From NCBI RefSeq assembly GCF_905475395.1, contig NC_058342.1:30834140-30898139 (forward strand): a stretch of DNA of 64,000 nucleotides, read 5' to 3'. The notes beneath the pieces were generated by a model that worked only from the letters and a program-made list of their open reading frames with translations, searched no databases and was not told the origin of the DNA. Each line of letters begins with the position of its first letter. Positions within the stretch are counted from its first letter, which is position 1. A program made the translations under genes and the position numbers. Origin of the DNA: Chrysoperla carnea (taxonomy: Eukaryota > Arthropoda > Insecta > Neuroptera > Chrysopidae). Of this stretch, positions 11,656 to 23,900 are shown piece after piece.

Positions 11656-12529
11656 GGATTACGATAGTAGTATTGGAAATTTTCGTCGAATTTGTTCTCC
11701 GTGTAGCATCTATCTATTCGCACCGTGCGTGAGTTTTTTGGAGGCGTTTCCATGGTAACGATACACTACTTTAATTATAGAATTGTATGAATGCATATAT
11801 AATTGTATGGATTGCATTTATGACTTACATTGAAAATTTAATATTATTGTCTCACAAATTTAAATAAATAATTATGATAATTTATATTTGAAAAATAATA
11901 TTTGTGCAATTTGATTTCTTATTTTCACAATTTTTAATGCAAGTTTAATTAATTAGTGTTTTTCAATAATTTTAATTTGGCATTTTCTATAACATTAACA
12001 TATAAAGAATTGCAAATTAGTCATAATAGCCTCCTTTAACGCCAAAATTTTTCACTGGAAGCGCTGGCATCGATTTTATTGTCCCTACCATGACTACGCA
12101 CACAACGAATATATGTTGCAAAAATTTTTATATTTTGTATGATGGCTCGAAACCCTTCGCCTGCAATCCGGACTCACACTTGTTTTGTTTTTAGTTGCAT
12201 AACTTCTCATTACAGTCATATGCTATCGAATTTTAAATCACAATAGTTAATGCCTGTAACAAATAGTTACATCAACTGCAGCAAGTATTTTTCTGTGATC
12301 ATGCAGGAATATAAACTGTACTTAACAAGTGATAATAGTTTAACGTAATATGGCTAAGTATTTTAAGTTGCAATTATTATACGCAACATACACAACGGAT
12401 AAGGGCTAAAGTTCAAAACAACTTTATAACCCCATCTGTTATGTTTGTTGCCTATAACAGTATCTCCTGCATTGTAAGAACTTCGTTAATCTAGAAAAAT
12501 CAAATTTTAGTTTTCCCAATATTTAACAG

Positions 12530-13070
12530 CTGGACCCCACATGATTAGATAGGAAAATGGCTTTCTATGTGAAACTTTTTCAAACTGCCTCCAAAATTTT
12601 CTTTGATCATTCTGATCAAAAGCTCTCACGACCACAATAATTTTTATTGGGCAGTTTTGAACTATGGGCAATCAAAGGTACACATATATGATAGGTTTTT
12701 GCCTCTTAAAAAATTTCAAAAGATCGGCAAAATCATTTTATCTCCGATTTGGATATAAATCCTTTTCTAGAGTCAGTTTGACCCAAAATATGCAAAAATC
12801 GGAACAATTTGGCAAGTATATTCTAGCATATTGACTAAAATCATATAGGGTTGATATCCTGTTCCAATTTCTTCAATTAATACCTCAGAAACTTGCAGTT
12901 TGTGGCCTTACCGAGGGCAGTGCAAGTCAGACCAACTGCCTCAACTCTTGGACCTAAATTGGCCAATGATTTAGTTGGCTAAAAAAAATCAACCCTTCCC
13001 TAAACTAAAAATTTCTCTTTTGCCTCCCCTTGGATCAAGAGGAGGCAAACTACACCCATGTTCTAAACCA
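12530..13070. repeat. Dispersed repeat family C copy
   Basis: Blocks such as AAAATGGCTTTCTATGTGAA, CTGATCAAAAGCTCTCACGA and TTTTGCCTCCCCTTGGATCA recur, in the same order but diverged, at 32380-32640 and 47290-47790. No frame is preserved and no terminal repeats are evident. Class unknown. Confidence 0.45.
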
Positions 13071-13439
13071 AAGTTTTCCATTCAAAAACTTTTTTCTGTA
13101 CTTTTTAAATAGAATATTTTTGTCGATTTCGTTTTATTTTATCGGAATTTTCACATATTTTTAATCAAAATTATATTTCATATTGTCTAATAAAATTTGA
13201 ATAGAGTCTCATAAATTATTCACATAATACTTCTGATAAAATTTTTATGATCAAGGTAATTTCACGAAAATTAATATTCCATTTTAAATAAATTTTTATG
13301 TACATACAATTAAGAAAAATATAAAATTCAATTACTTAACCTCCATATTTAGATTGTATGTTATTTATTGAAAAAAATGAATTTTTTTTTGTCTTTGAAT
13401 CGTTTGAATCAATGGTTGTTATAAAAGTACAAAAATATC

Positions 13440-13915
13440 CTATATATTATAAAAATGATCAATTAGTTTATTTCAAATGCTCTGTCTATTAGTAACAACA
13501 ACCTTCATGTAGTTGACACAATCACATATAGACTAGCCATGATATATATGTGTTCATAATAACCAAAACCTCTATTTAAAGGAAACGCAAAGAAATTTTC
13601 TTTTAATTCATCCTTTCGCTTTATTTACACGATTATATATTCTAACTAAGTACAATTTTATTTTCCATCAATAAAATGCATGACTTTAAATTTAAAATCA
13701 ATCTCTTTCATAGAAGTAATGATTTTGTTTATTTAACTTCAGTGATTTTGTATCAATTTAATTCATATTTTAAATTCAATCCCATTCTATTGTAAATACA
13801 AATATTTAGCTGTACTTATTCCAATCATTAGCAAATTGAAAGTATTTTGACTGTATTTCAATATGAAACGGCCAACTTCGGGATGAGGTTGTCCTTATTT
13901 TAATATTTTTTTAGT
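13440..13915. repeat. Half copy of the 6384-7902 foldback element
   Basis: Matches the 6600-7000 arm over CAATCTCTTTCATAGAAGTA, TTCAATCCCATTCTATTGTA and AAATACAAATATTTAGCTG, then crosses into the loop sequence GGCCAACTTCGGGATGAGGT. Only one arm is present, so it can no longer fold back. Confidence 0.7.
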
Positions 13916-14599
13916 GTAGGTAAACTAAAATTTTTTTTTTTTAAATTTGCATTCGAATTTTATTATCATGGTTAAAAAAATACTTGCATTATGATATTTA
14001 AATATAGAAGTAAAAATAGTGATTTCAAAATAATTATTTTGTTAATTACATGTAATTACATTTGATTAATTAATATGCTTTCAATAAATAGCTAAATAGC
14101 CGCACCAAAGCAACACTGTTGGTAGTAATGTGTTCATTGCGATAACGTTGTTTCAATTATTTTCAATATCTTTTGAATTTTATACAATAATTCTTTTTTA
14201 TTCGGAATACATAATAATTAAACTAATGGGATAACATAATTATGCAATTTATTTTATTATTAATTACATAAAAATTATTTAAATGGTCGTGTTTTTTTTA
14301 TTATAATGTAGTGTAGTCTAAAGTACATATTTTTTTGTTTTATTGATAACAATTATTACCAATATAAGTTAATTTTGTGATTTTTTAAAGATGTTCAATT
14401 TTCTTTAAGGTATTTCGATATCAAATAAGTGAAAACGATTGAAAAATTTGAAATTTTATTTATCAATCAATCATCCTTTTGTACGTGTGAAAAATTAATA
14501 TCGATTCTCTGAAAGGTTTATGAGAAGTTATCTATCAAGGTCCGTTTTTTTACCAAAAGATGACACATTTTTCTTTAACCGTACAGAAAATCGATATGA

Positions 14600-14880
14600 A
14601 TTTTTCACAAAACTTTTTTATACATACTACATTTTTTTGAGATTAGTCTTTCCTGGCCAATTACAACAGCAACGACTCAAAGGTCATTTTCGTCACTCAA
14701 ACGTCTGAAAATCTATCCAAGAGTAAAATGGGAAAGGATAGGCTTGCAGGATTGCCTTTGATAGCCATTGAAAGACAAAATACAGCTGTGCTGATGTCAG
14801 GACTCGATATGTTGGTCGAAAAATTTACTATGCATGTTAGAAGAATTGATTTACATAAAGATGGGCAGATTTTTTACTAT
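14600..14880 (+). pseudogene. hAT-family transposase relic, C-terminal dimerisation region
   Basis: One frame near 14650-14720 gives PITTATTQRSFSSLKRLK, the hAT C-terminal dimerisation motif (normally TATAERSFSxLxRLKxYLR). The continuation MGKDRLAGLPLIAIERQN begins in another frame at 14728, so at least one frameshift separates them. The zinc finger, the catalytic core and most of the protein are gone. A second relic with the same flanking text is at 49890-50125. This is a dead transposon fragment, not a host gene. Confidence 0.75.
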
Positions 14881-14884
14881 TATT

Positions 14885-15400
14885 ATTGTTATACCGTCCC
14901 AAGTTTGTAACGCTTAAAAATATTGATGTTATGAACAAAATTTTGGTATAGGTGCTCATGAAATCATCTAATTAGTCCATTTCCGGTTATCTGTATTTCT
15001 GTCGTCCGTCCGTCTGTCATCACAATTACTCAAAAACGAAAGAAGTTATCAAGCTGAAATTTTTATACCGTGCTCAGGGTGTAAAAAGTGAGGTTAAGTT
15101 CGTAAATCAGCAACATAGGTCATAGGTCTTGTAAACTGTTAGAGATGGAGCAAAAGTTTAAATGTAAAAAATATTCCTTATAAAAAATTAAACAACTTTT
15201 GTTTGAAACATTTTTTTGTAAACATCACTGTTTACCCGTGAGAGCGCAAATTATGCGCAAATTGTATAGTATGTATTATATGGGTATATCAGTTACATGT
15301 GTGTGATATGTATGTATGTGTAATGTGATAGAATAATCAACACTTTCTATACATGATATTTCAACAATTTACTCAGTCAATTGTTTGTTTTCATTTGTTA
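14885..15400 (+). repeat. Dispersed repeat family A copy, 3' end intact
   Basis: Begins just inside the left end (GTCCCAAGTTTGTAACGCTT) directly after the hAT relic. It continues through AACATCACTGTTTACCCGTG to ATTTACTCAGTCAATTGTTT and TTTTCATTTGTTA. The palindromic start of the family is missing here. Confidence 0.8.
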
Positions 15401-16059
15401 TAATTTTAAAAAGGCATACTAATTAGATCAAATATTGAACTACATTTTAAAATAGTAAAATTACGTAATATATTAAATTCGAGATATTTCTATGGTCAAT
15501 ATCATTTAGACTATTAATAATAATAAAACGAAAAAAAAAAGGTTAAATAAAACGATAATAAGATATGTCACATAAAAAAAATGTTTTATAAATTGATAAG
15601 ATCAATCAATTGACTTGCACACGATAGATGATACAATACACATTACTTTTCATTAATTTGTTATTAATTAATTAAATATTATTTATACTTTTATTAATAT
15701 ACTTTATTTGAGGAAAATTACTTCAAATTATTTTGTTTATCCACATTTTAATCGATCATTGGTGAATCGAAAACTTGCTGAATGGAATATTTTTATCAGA
15801 GTCAAAAACTTGATTTTTATAAAACGACTAACAGACCCGACCATGCGTTGCTGTGGCTAGGTTATGCTATTAAATTGTAGCTTATATGAAACGTTTGTAT
15901 TTTTAACGTAGTGCCATCTATTGAATACTTACTCAATCCAGTCAACAAATATTAGAATGAATTTGGCATGAACATCCTGAATATAGAATCGAAGGGCGGA
16001 AATTTTCAGGTTTTAAGAGAACTACTTATTTCCTTTCAAGAAATTCTTTGTGACTACTA

Positions 16060-16345
16060 GTGAAATTTAGAAAATTTAAAAAACCCCCGACAAATTTTTT
16101 GGCTACGGAACCCTAAACTCGTATTTGAAACATATCTAAGAACACTCTCCATTAAATTACCTCAAATTTTCCAAACTGAGCCGATTTGGAATAGCATCGC
16201 CAATTTTTGTTTCTTCGGGTACGGAACCCTGCGCTTGAAACATTATGGTTCACCCGTTTAGGCGCTACGATGCCACAGACAGACAGACACACACACACAT
16301 AGCGGTCAAACTTATAACACTCCTTTTTTTTTTTTATTCGGGGGT
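16060..16345 (+). repeat. Dispersed repeat family B copy
   Basis: Second copy of the repeat at 5600-5945: AAAAAACCCCCGACAAATTT, ACGGAACCCTAAACTCG, TTTAGGCGCTACGATGCCAC, a CACACACACACA tract, then TTATAACACTCC and a T run. Confidence 0.7.
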
Positions 16346-16699
16346 TAAAAAAACAAGACGTAGTATTCTGTATACGGAAGTTACATATTGATACTCCCCA
16401 CTTCAAAAGTACTATACCTTTCATTTCCTCGAAAACACTCCCAAATTTATTAATCTCATCAAATAAACCAGTTTGATAAATTTATATGACAAGCAATATA
16501 GTATACGTAAACAAAAATATCCAATTGTGGAAATAATGTTTCTTAGAATTCAGAATTCTAATTACGAAGAATTATATTGATCTTTAATTTCTAAGTAAAT
16601 GATGTTCCACGAAATAATTGTCGATCATTATATACATTTTTTTTTCAAATATTCGTAATCCTATTTTTTTTTTTAGCTTTTTCAACGGGATGTCCGTCT

Positions 16700-17205
16700 T
16701 TTTGTACCATACATATATGTGATATGCAAGGTATACTAAGTTTAGTCCCAAGTTTGTAACGTTTAAAAATATTGATGTTACGCACAAAATTTTCGTATAG
16801 GTGTTCATAGAATCACCTAATTAGTCCATTTCCGGTTGTTTGTCCGTCTGTCTATCAACACGATAACTTAAAAACGAAAAAAGATATCGAGCTGAAATTA
16901 CAGCATATTCAGGATGTAATAATTGAAGCCGAGGGTGTTTTGGGTCCGTAGGACCCATCTTGTAAACCGTTAGAGATAGAACAAAAGTGTAAATGTAAAA
17001 AATAGTCTTTATAAAAAAGTAACCAACTTTTATTTGAAACATTTTTTCGTAAACATCACTGTTTACCCGTGAGGGTAATATATGGGAATATCAGTTATAC
17101 ATGTGTGACGTGTATGTATGTGTAATGTGATAGTATGTCAACACTGTCTGTACATGGTATTACAACAATTAATTCAGTCAATTGTTTGTTTTCACTTGTT
17201 GTTAT
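16700..17205 (+). repeat. Dispersed repeat family A copy
   Basis: Runs from TTTGTACCATACATATATGT through TTTAGTCCCAAGTTTGTAAC and AACATCACTGTTTACCCGTG to TTAATTCAGTCAATTGTTTG and TTTTCACTTGTTG. A central segment (the AACATAGGTCAATT block) is deleted. Confidence 0.8.
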
Positions 17206-17963
17206 TAATAAACATTTAGTAAATCAATTCACTTTAATTAAATGTATTTTTAAATGTTCAATAAGGTTTCAATTATAAACAATGATGTATTATTTATACA
17301 GTAAAACTGTTTATAACGAAATTCTTGGTAAACAGTAGCTTATAACATAAATCATACTAAAGAGTGTCTACGTAGTCTAGCCGCAAAGAGTATTGTTTTA
17401 TGACTAGACTGATTCGTTTCTCCAAATTTTTTTCACATTTATTAGTCGCGACCAAATCCGTCATTGAACATGCTTAATTTTTGCAAGATCTCGTTAAAGA
17501 CATGCTCCTGAACGTAAAAGTGCAGCTTGTCACTCGGTAACCCGGTTGCAGTTAACAACAATCAAGATTTACTGCTCTATACATGCTAGAAAGATAGAAT
17601 TTTCACCAATAGACTCGAAATAAAGTCAAATTAACAGAAATATTCGGCAAATTTCTTTTTTCACAATGCAACCCCCCGGAAAATTGGAAAAACTGTTTTT
17701 GGGAAAAAAATTTTGGAGTCAAAATCTAAAATTTTATAGACTTCGGTGTATTGTTGTAATTACGAGTTGGTTGGGTTGAGTTTGCCGGCTATAGAGGGTT
17801 CTGAAGTTCTTAGCTCTTAGTTTCCTAAATACAATGAAAACTGTGTTCATCAGTGTCTACAGTTTAAAATTTGAGCGCGAAAGTTATTTAAAAAATTGAT
17901 AAAATTGGTAAAATAAGTTTTTCTAATTTGATTTTTTGTTTTTATTTTAGTGAGAGCCAACGT

Positions 17964-20900
17964 ATGGCCCCTGATGAAAATCAAAAAGGGGATCATCAAA
18001 CATTCACTGAAATGATTGTCAGCTGTCGATCGTTAAGTTATTATGAAGGCACCTCAATAAAGACAGCATTTCCTCAAGTAAGTAAAATGTTTTCAATTTC
18101 CTTCTTTAGTTTTGACAAACACAGTAAACGTAAATTAAATGACACGGTAAATCGAGAGCAACAATAATAATAACATGGATTCGTAAGAGCAAGTAGATTG
18201 CGGCTTACAAACATACGGGGTCGATGTTAAGTTAACTCAAGTTGCCTGTTTGTGATGGAGTGGTTATCTAACTACACCAAAAAAAACAATTTTCAATGCA
18301 AAACAAAAGAGTTGAGTTTTCTGACTTTTTTCCGGAAATTTGGTATAAATACTACACATAAATAAAACAATACAAAAAATTCAACATATATTTTCCAACC
18401 TTGTTAAAACTTACATTGTATGTATATATTTTCAATAAAACAGATGATACATGGAAAATGTAATGTGAAAATCATGTCAACCTTAATACAGTGACATGTA
18501 ACAAGAAACATATATCTTCATAGTACGGAAACATCCTTGTAACTTTATTATACATTTTTTCCTTATTCATGATGGAAAAACTATGAACTATTCATTTTCT
18601 TGATAATAGAAAAACATTTGCAATTAAATTAAACTAATTCGTTTTCATGGTTCGATTATATTATTTAATTAAAAATTTTCGTAGATATCAAAAAGGTCAA
18701 TGTCAAATTATAATTGTCAATTGATTGTGAAAATGATGAAAGGTCTTTTTTTACCACATTAGTGATAATGTTTTACACTCGGAAGTTTGATAATGTCTTC
18801 CAATATTGATGATAAACTGTGTTAGAAGTCGATTTATATATCCGGCTTAGTCTTCGAAACATCAAAGCCAGAAAATGGAAACAAAATTCATTTGAATTGA
18901 CGTTAATTACTCCGAATTGCAATCGCTAATAACTCATTCAATGACACTCTTTGCTTAGGATTCATTCCTATAACGATTTCCGTTGTTATTTTCAGCATAA
19001 ATTTTTCCACCCCCGAGAAGAGGTGGATCCCACCCCCTGGGCCGAATGTGGCCTTAGATTCCGAAATTTTAATATGTTTATACCTAGTAAATTTTTTGTG
19101 TTTCAGATTTTAGCTAGTGTATTTGCGGCAAGTTATCACATTGCTGTTGGTATTGCTTTAGCGTACTCAGCAATTTTAATTCCACAATTAGAAGATCCAG
19201 CATCTGATATAAAAGTTACACAATCACAAAGCTCATGGCTTGGTAAGTTCAAATTTATTTGTATCTTATACCTAGTCGTATTAAAGTCATAATTATCGAT
19301 TTCCGCTCTAAATTAGATGGTGAATAAAAAAATTTGTGAAATTACGGCTTCATTGTTAAAAATTCTGACGGAGTGTTCTGACTGATTTAACCTATAAATC
19401 ACAAAAATCATATCGTCCGCAATGTAGGTGAGAAAATTTAGTCAGTTCGCAATAAAAAAAAACTTTAAACTATAATTCAAAAAGTTTTTTTTCAATTGCG
19501 TCTGACCTAATCCTCCGAAAATACTTGACTTCTTTCTTTCTTTTTGAAGTTGACAATTGCATCAAAATTAAATAAAGTCGAGTGCTGACGAGTAGGTGAG
19601 AAGATTTAATCAGTTCGCAATCAAAAAAAACTTTAAACTATAATTCAAAAAGTTCTTTCCAATTGCGACTGACCTAATCCCCGAAAAAACTTAACTTCTT
19701 TCTTCTAACACACCATTTTTATGATGCGCACGCATAGGGTGACACGAAAACTAAATGTTGAAGTTAGTTACAATTATTTAACATAATGAAGTTAGTCGAT
19801 TAATAAAATATCACTCACAATAGACAAGGAAAAAATAAACAACTTTTGTTTGAAACATTTTTTTGTAAACATCACCGTTTATCCGTGAGGACGAAAATTA
19901 AGCGCAAATTGTCTAGTATATATTATACGGGAATATCATTTATGTATGTGTGACATGTATGTATGTGTAATGTGATGTGAGTAATCAACGCTGTCTTTAC
20001 ATGGTATTTCAACAATTAACTCAGGCAATTGTTTGTTTTAACTTGTTTTATTATTATTTACAGCTAGTGTAATAGTGGTAGTAGTTCCAGTTGGATCGAT
20101 AATTGCTGGATTAATAATGGAACGATTTGGCCGTTTAAATACAATTAAAATAGCAGCAGTGCCATCTGTATGTGGATGGATTTTAATTGCAATGTCCACA
20201 GATTTTTACACTCTTTTATTGGGCCGATTACTTACTGGTTTAGCTTCAGGTAAAAAACAATTTAATTACCTAATTATATAATCCTTTAATTATTAAGTAA
20301 GTTATAAATCTTTTTTATTTTCTAAAATTATTATTTCTAAGCATTATAAAAAATAACTATCAAAACTTGAAAAAATAAAATTTTAAAAATTATTTTTTAT
20401 AATATTGCAAAACTTTTTTATCTTTTTTTGCAGCATTGGGGTCATCGCCAGCAATTGTTTATATAACAGAAGTTGCTCGACCAGACATGCGAGGTTCTCT
20501 AATTTCCGCTTGTCCCACATTGGCTTCATTAGGTTTGTACAGAAAAAAGTATATTATTTATTTTTTTTTTTTAATATTCAACTAATAATACGATAGTCAA
20601 TACATTATACAGCATGATTATAAAGTTACTAGACATATTATTCTTAAACACTTTTAATTATGCGATATTTCCTTAAAGCTATTTTGTTCATAATTTTAAA
20701 ATTCATGGTTTGGAAGATAAAAATAAACGAAAATCGATAATTCCTTACTTCCCGTATTTTCGAAATTATTGAGCCAATTTTTTAACACCATGAAGTTACT
20801 CGATTAACAAAATATCACTCACATTAGACAAGGATAGCTAGATAACAGATTAAGTACCATCTATGAACACAATCAATAGGTTAACTGGAAGATGTATTAT

Positions 20901-23900
20901 TTGTTTATATTATTTATAAATTATTATATTTTTTATTACCAAAAAATTACACACATCCTTTTATTTTAATATTCTCGGGAGTAATTTCACAAAAATCAAA
21001 ATTTTAAGTCAATTGAAAAATTAAATTGAATTGTTTCCAACCGGAAAATTAAATTTTCTTAAATTAGTATTTGATCTTAATTAAGAAAATGTCAAGGCTG
21101 TAAAAATATTTTAACAAATCTTAAAAATCATCTTCTCTTAAATAATAATTAATATTAATCAATTAAATAATTATTCGTTAATTAGTTAGATTTTATAATG
21201 ATTTAAAAATAGATTAAATTGTCTATATACAGTAGAGTCTCGATAATCGGAAATGTGCAAAAAACGGAACATTTTTCATTTGTTCGCAGTTTCCACAGTG
21301 CTCTCTACCAATCGCTCAAAAATGATATTGTTTATTTGTATATACATCTAATATGATTCATTGTTATAATTCTTAAAATATAATAGCATCACAATATTTT
21401 TTTTCTACAGGCGCTTAGTTTTCGAAATAAAAATTCTTGGAAAACTAAAAATGCAATATTCGATTTTGAGAAAAATGTTTTATTTTTTCAATCTCTGAGG
21501 GAATTCGCGTAGCTAACGCTGCTCCTGCGTTACGAATTTTTTAATTTTTTTTTATTAAGGAAATAAATTTGAAAAAATTTTAATTTAATCAATCTATTTA
21601 TAAAAGTTTTAACATTTTTATATGTAGGCAACTTTATATACCTGAATGTAATTCATTTGCAATTAAACGAAATAAAACTAAATTTACATTCCAAAGTTGA
21701 AATGAATACAAAATATTATTTCTTTTAGGGTTTTCCATTAAATATATTGACAGTATTTTATAAAGACAGTATCCAAAGCGACGGTAGTGTCAGTCACGAT
21801 TTATTTTACCATTTTTCAATAATTTGTTTTATGTGATTTGGCCCCAGATATTTAAAACCATACAAAAACACTCTCGAACGCAACTTCCCTTTGCTTGTGT
21901 CAGTCACATTTGCATTTTGTTAAATAAATCATATATCATGAAGTTTTATGCGCAAATTTCTTACTACAGAGGGATAAATGTAGAATCAACCATAAAACTA
22001 TACTAAAATTAAAACCGTATTCATTATACAACACAAAATAAGTCCCATTTTGGGTCAAATGTAGTGTCAGTCACGTATGGAATCTCCTTTCTGTTTATTT
22101 TTCACCACTGAAAACATTTTTAACTCAACTACTAAATTTAATTTAAATAACGAATCAAATTTGGTGCACTTATAAAAAAAAATTTTTGCTACCTCATTCC
22201 CAATTTCAATAAACTGATCATGTAATTCTACTATCTTTGAGCAATATTTAAAAAAAATCTTGTATATCGGATCAAATTTGTCTAACTTACCCAAAGATTG
22301 GTTGCTTTTCGTACTTGGTAACGATGAAATTCGGATGCCTTTATGGTGCCTTAAATTACAATTTTTACACTCGTCACTCGTCAAATAATTGAGCTAAACT
22401 GATGATAAAAACCTAATTATCGATTCCTAATTTCACTGATAAAATTTCACACCTATTTATAACAGTTTAGAAATGCCTTAATCATAATTGTAAACTAATT
22501 AACTTATTAATTGTTTTTGTTGTAAGATATTCCTAAAATGTTACTAATTAAAATAATTTATGCATGCAGTTCCGTCTTTAACATGAGGGTAAAAAAGTTA
22601 TAATTCTTCGGTAATAACAAATATAATAATTTATAAATAATGTAAACAAATAATACATACTCTCGTTAACCTATCTATTGTGTTCATAGATGGTACTTAA
22701 TCTGTTTTCTATCTATCCTTGTCTATTGTGAGTGGCATTTTGTTAATCGAATAACTTCATGGTGTTAAAAAATTGTAACTAACTTCAACATGTACTTTTT
22801 GTGTCACCTTGAGCGCGCGCATTATAAAAAAGCTGAGAAATTGGCACCTCCAATAGGGACAACTTTGACATTTACTGAACCAACATACAAATTTATAACC
22901 CCATAATTTGAAGAAACTGTAAAAATGAGCAAAGCCTCACCCTTGTGGAAATGTTTCAAAAAAATGACTTAAAAAATCTTACTAAATCTGAAAAGCTCTT
23001 CTTTTGTATTCTTTTTATCTGAAATATTTCCCACATGAATGTAAACATCGAAAAAACCATTTTTCCAAAACCCTACATACCAAATTTTAGCTCCCTTCTG
23101 TATGGCCGAGGGCTCCCTCATAGTTTAGTACGGTCCTGTGTAAATGATAAACTTTAACGATTCCAAAAATTTAATCATATTTCGATTATTAGAAGTAAAT
23201 TAATAAACATCCGTTGCATATTTGAAAATTTTACAATTTGTAAAATAATACAATTTTTAACATTCCGTACCAAAAAAGGCGATAAAATAACATTTCGTAT
23301 TAGGGACTTAAATTGAGTAATTTTTCGGTTTAATAAACTCACTCGATAATTAAAAATAAAAACTTATAATCCTTATCTCAAGTGATTTTTTATATTTAGA
23401 GGTCCATACCGGAACTGTGGGAAGGAACACGCATATATAGACTGATAAACACTTTACCACTCCTTGGCGTTGCTCAGTCGGGTAAAAATATACAGATTTA
23501 TGTCCTATGATCCCTAGGGGGGCGTAGGGCATCAACAAATGCTCTCTAACAAACTCGATTCTGTGCCATGGACTTGACTTCTCCCCAGAATTTGCCTTCT
23601 TCAGTAATTTCTTGCTCCAGGGTTCCTCCCCAGGTATGACGAGGTCAGCCCACCCTTCTTTTTCCTTGGGGGTTCCACTCAAGTGCTTCTTTGGCAATGC
23701 TGTTGACGGGTAAAAATAAGGTACAAATAATTTCAACCCTAAATCTAAAATTGTCTTGGTGCTCGTACTACCTTAAAGTATTCTGATTTTTTTTTAAATA
23801 ATTATTTTCCTTTTTCAGGGATGGTTCTTGCGTATTGCAAAGGATGGTACTTAAATTGGAGATTAGTAGCATGGTTAAGTAATGTATATGTACTTGTGCC

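Larger units (their letters stand above)
11109..11706. mobile_element. Terminal-inverted-repeat element with nested insertions
   Basis: The left end reads ACACGGAGAAAAACGG...TACTACTATCGTAA and the right end reads TTACGATAGTAGTA...TTCTCCGTGT, giving inverted ends of about 45 bases with mismatches. Two other repeats lie inside it: a family A copy (11145-11553) and a LINE tail (11572-11655). The original element was therefore short, of MITE type, and is older than both. Confidence 0.65.

Noticed and set aside
18951-19292. 113-codon plus-strand frame as a separate gene
   Set aside because: It is the second coding exon of the sugar transporter (19107-19242) extended into flanking intron on both sides.
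23350-23736. 128-codon minus-strand frame as a host gene
   Set aside because: Another frame of the same DNA gives the RTE-type LINE C-terminus (WNPQGKR, AQNRV). The long frame is out of register with it.
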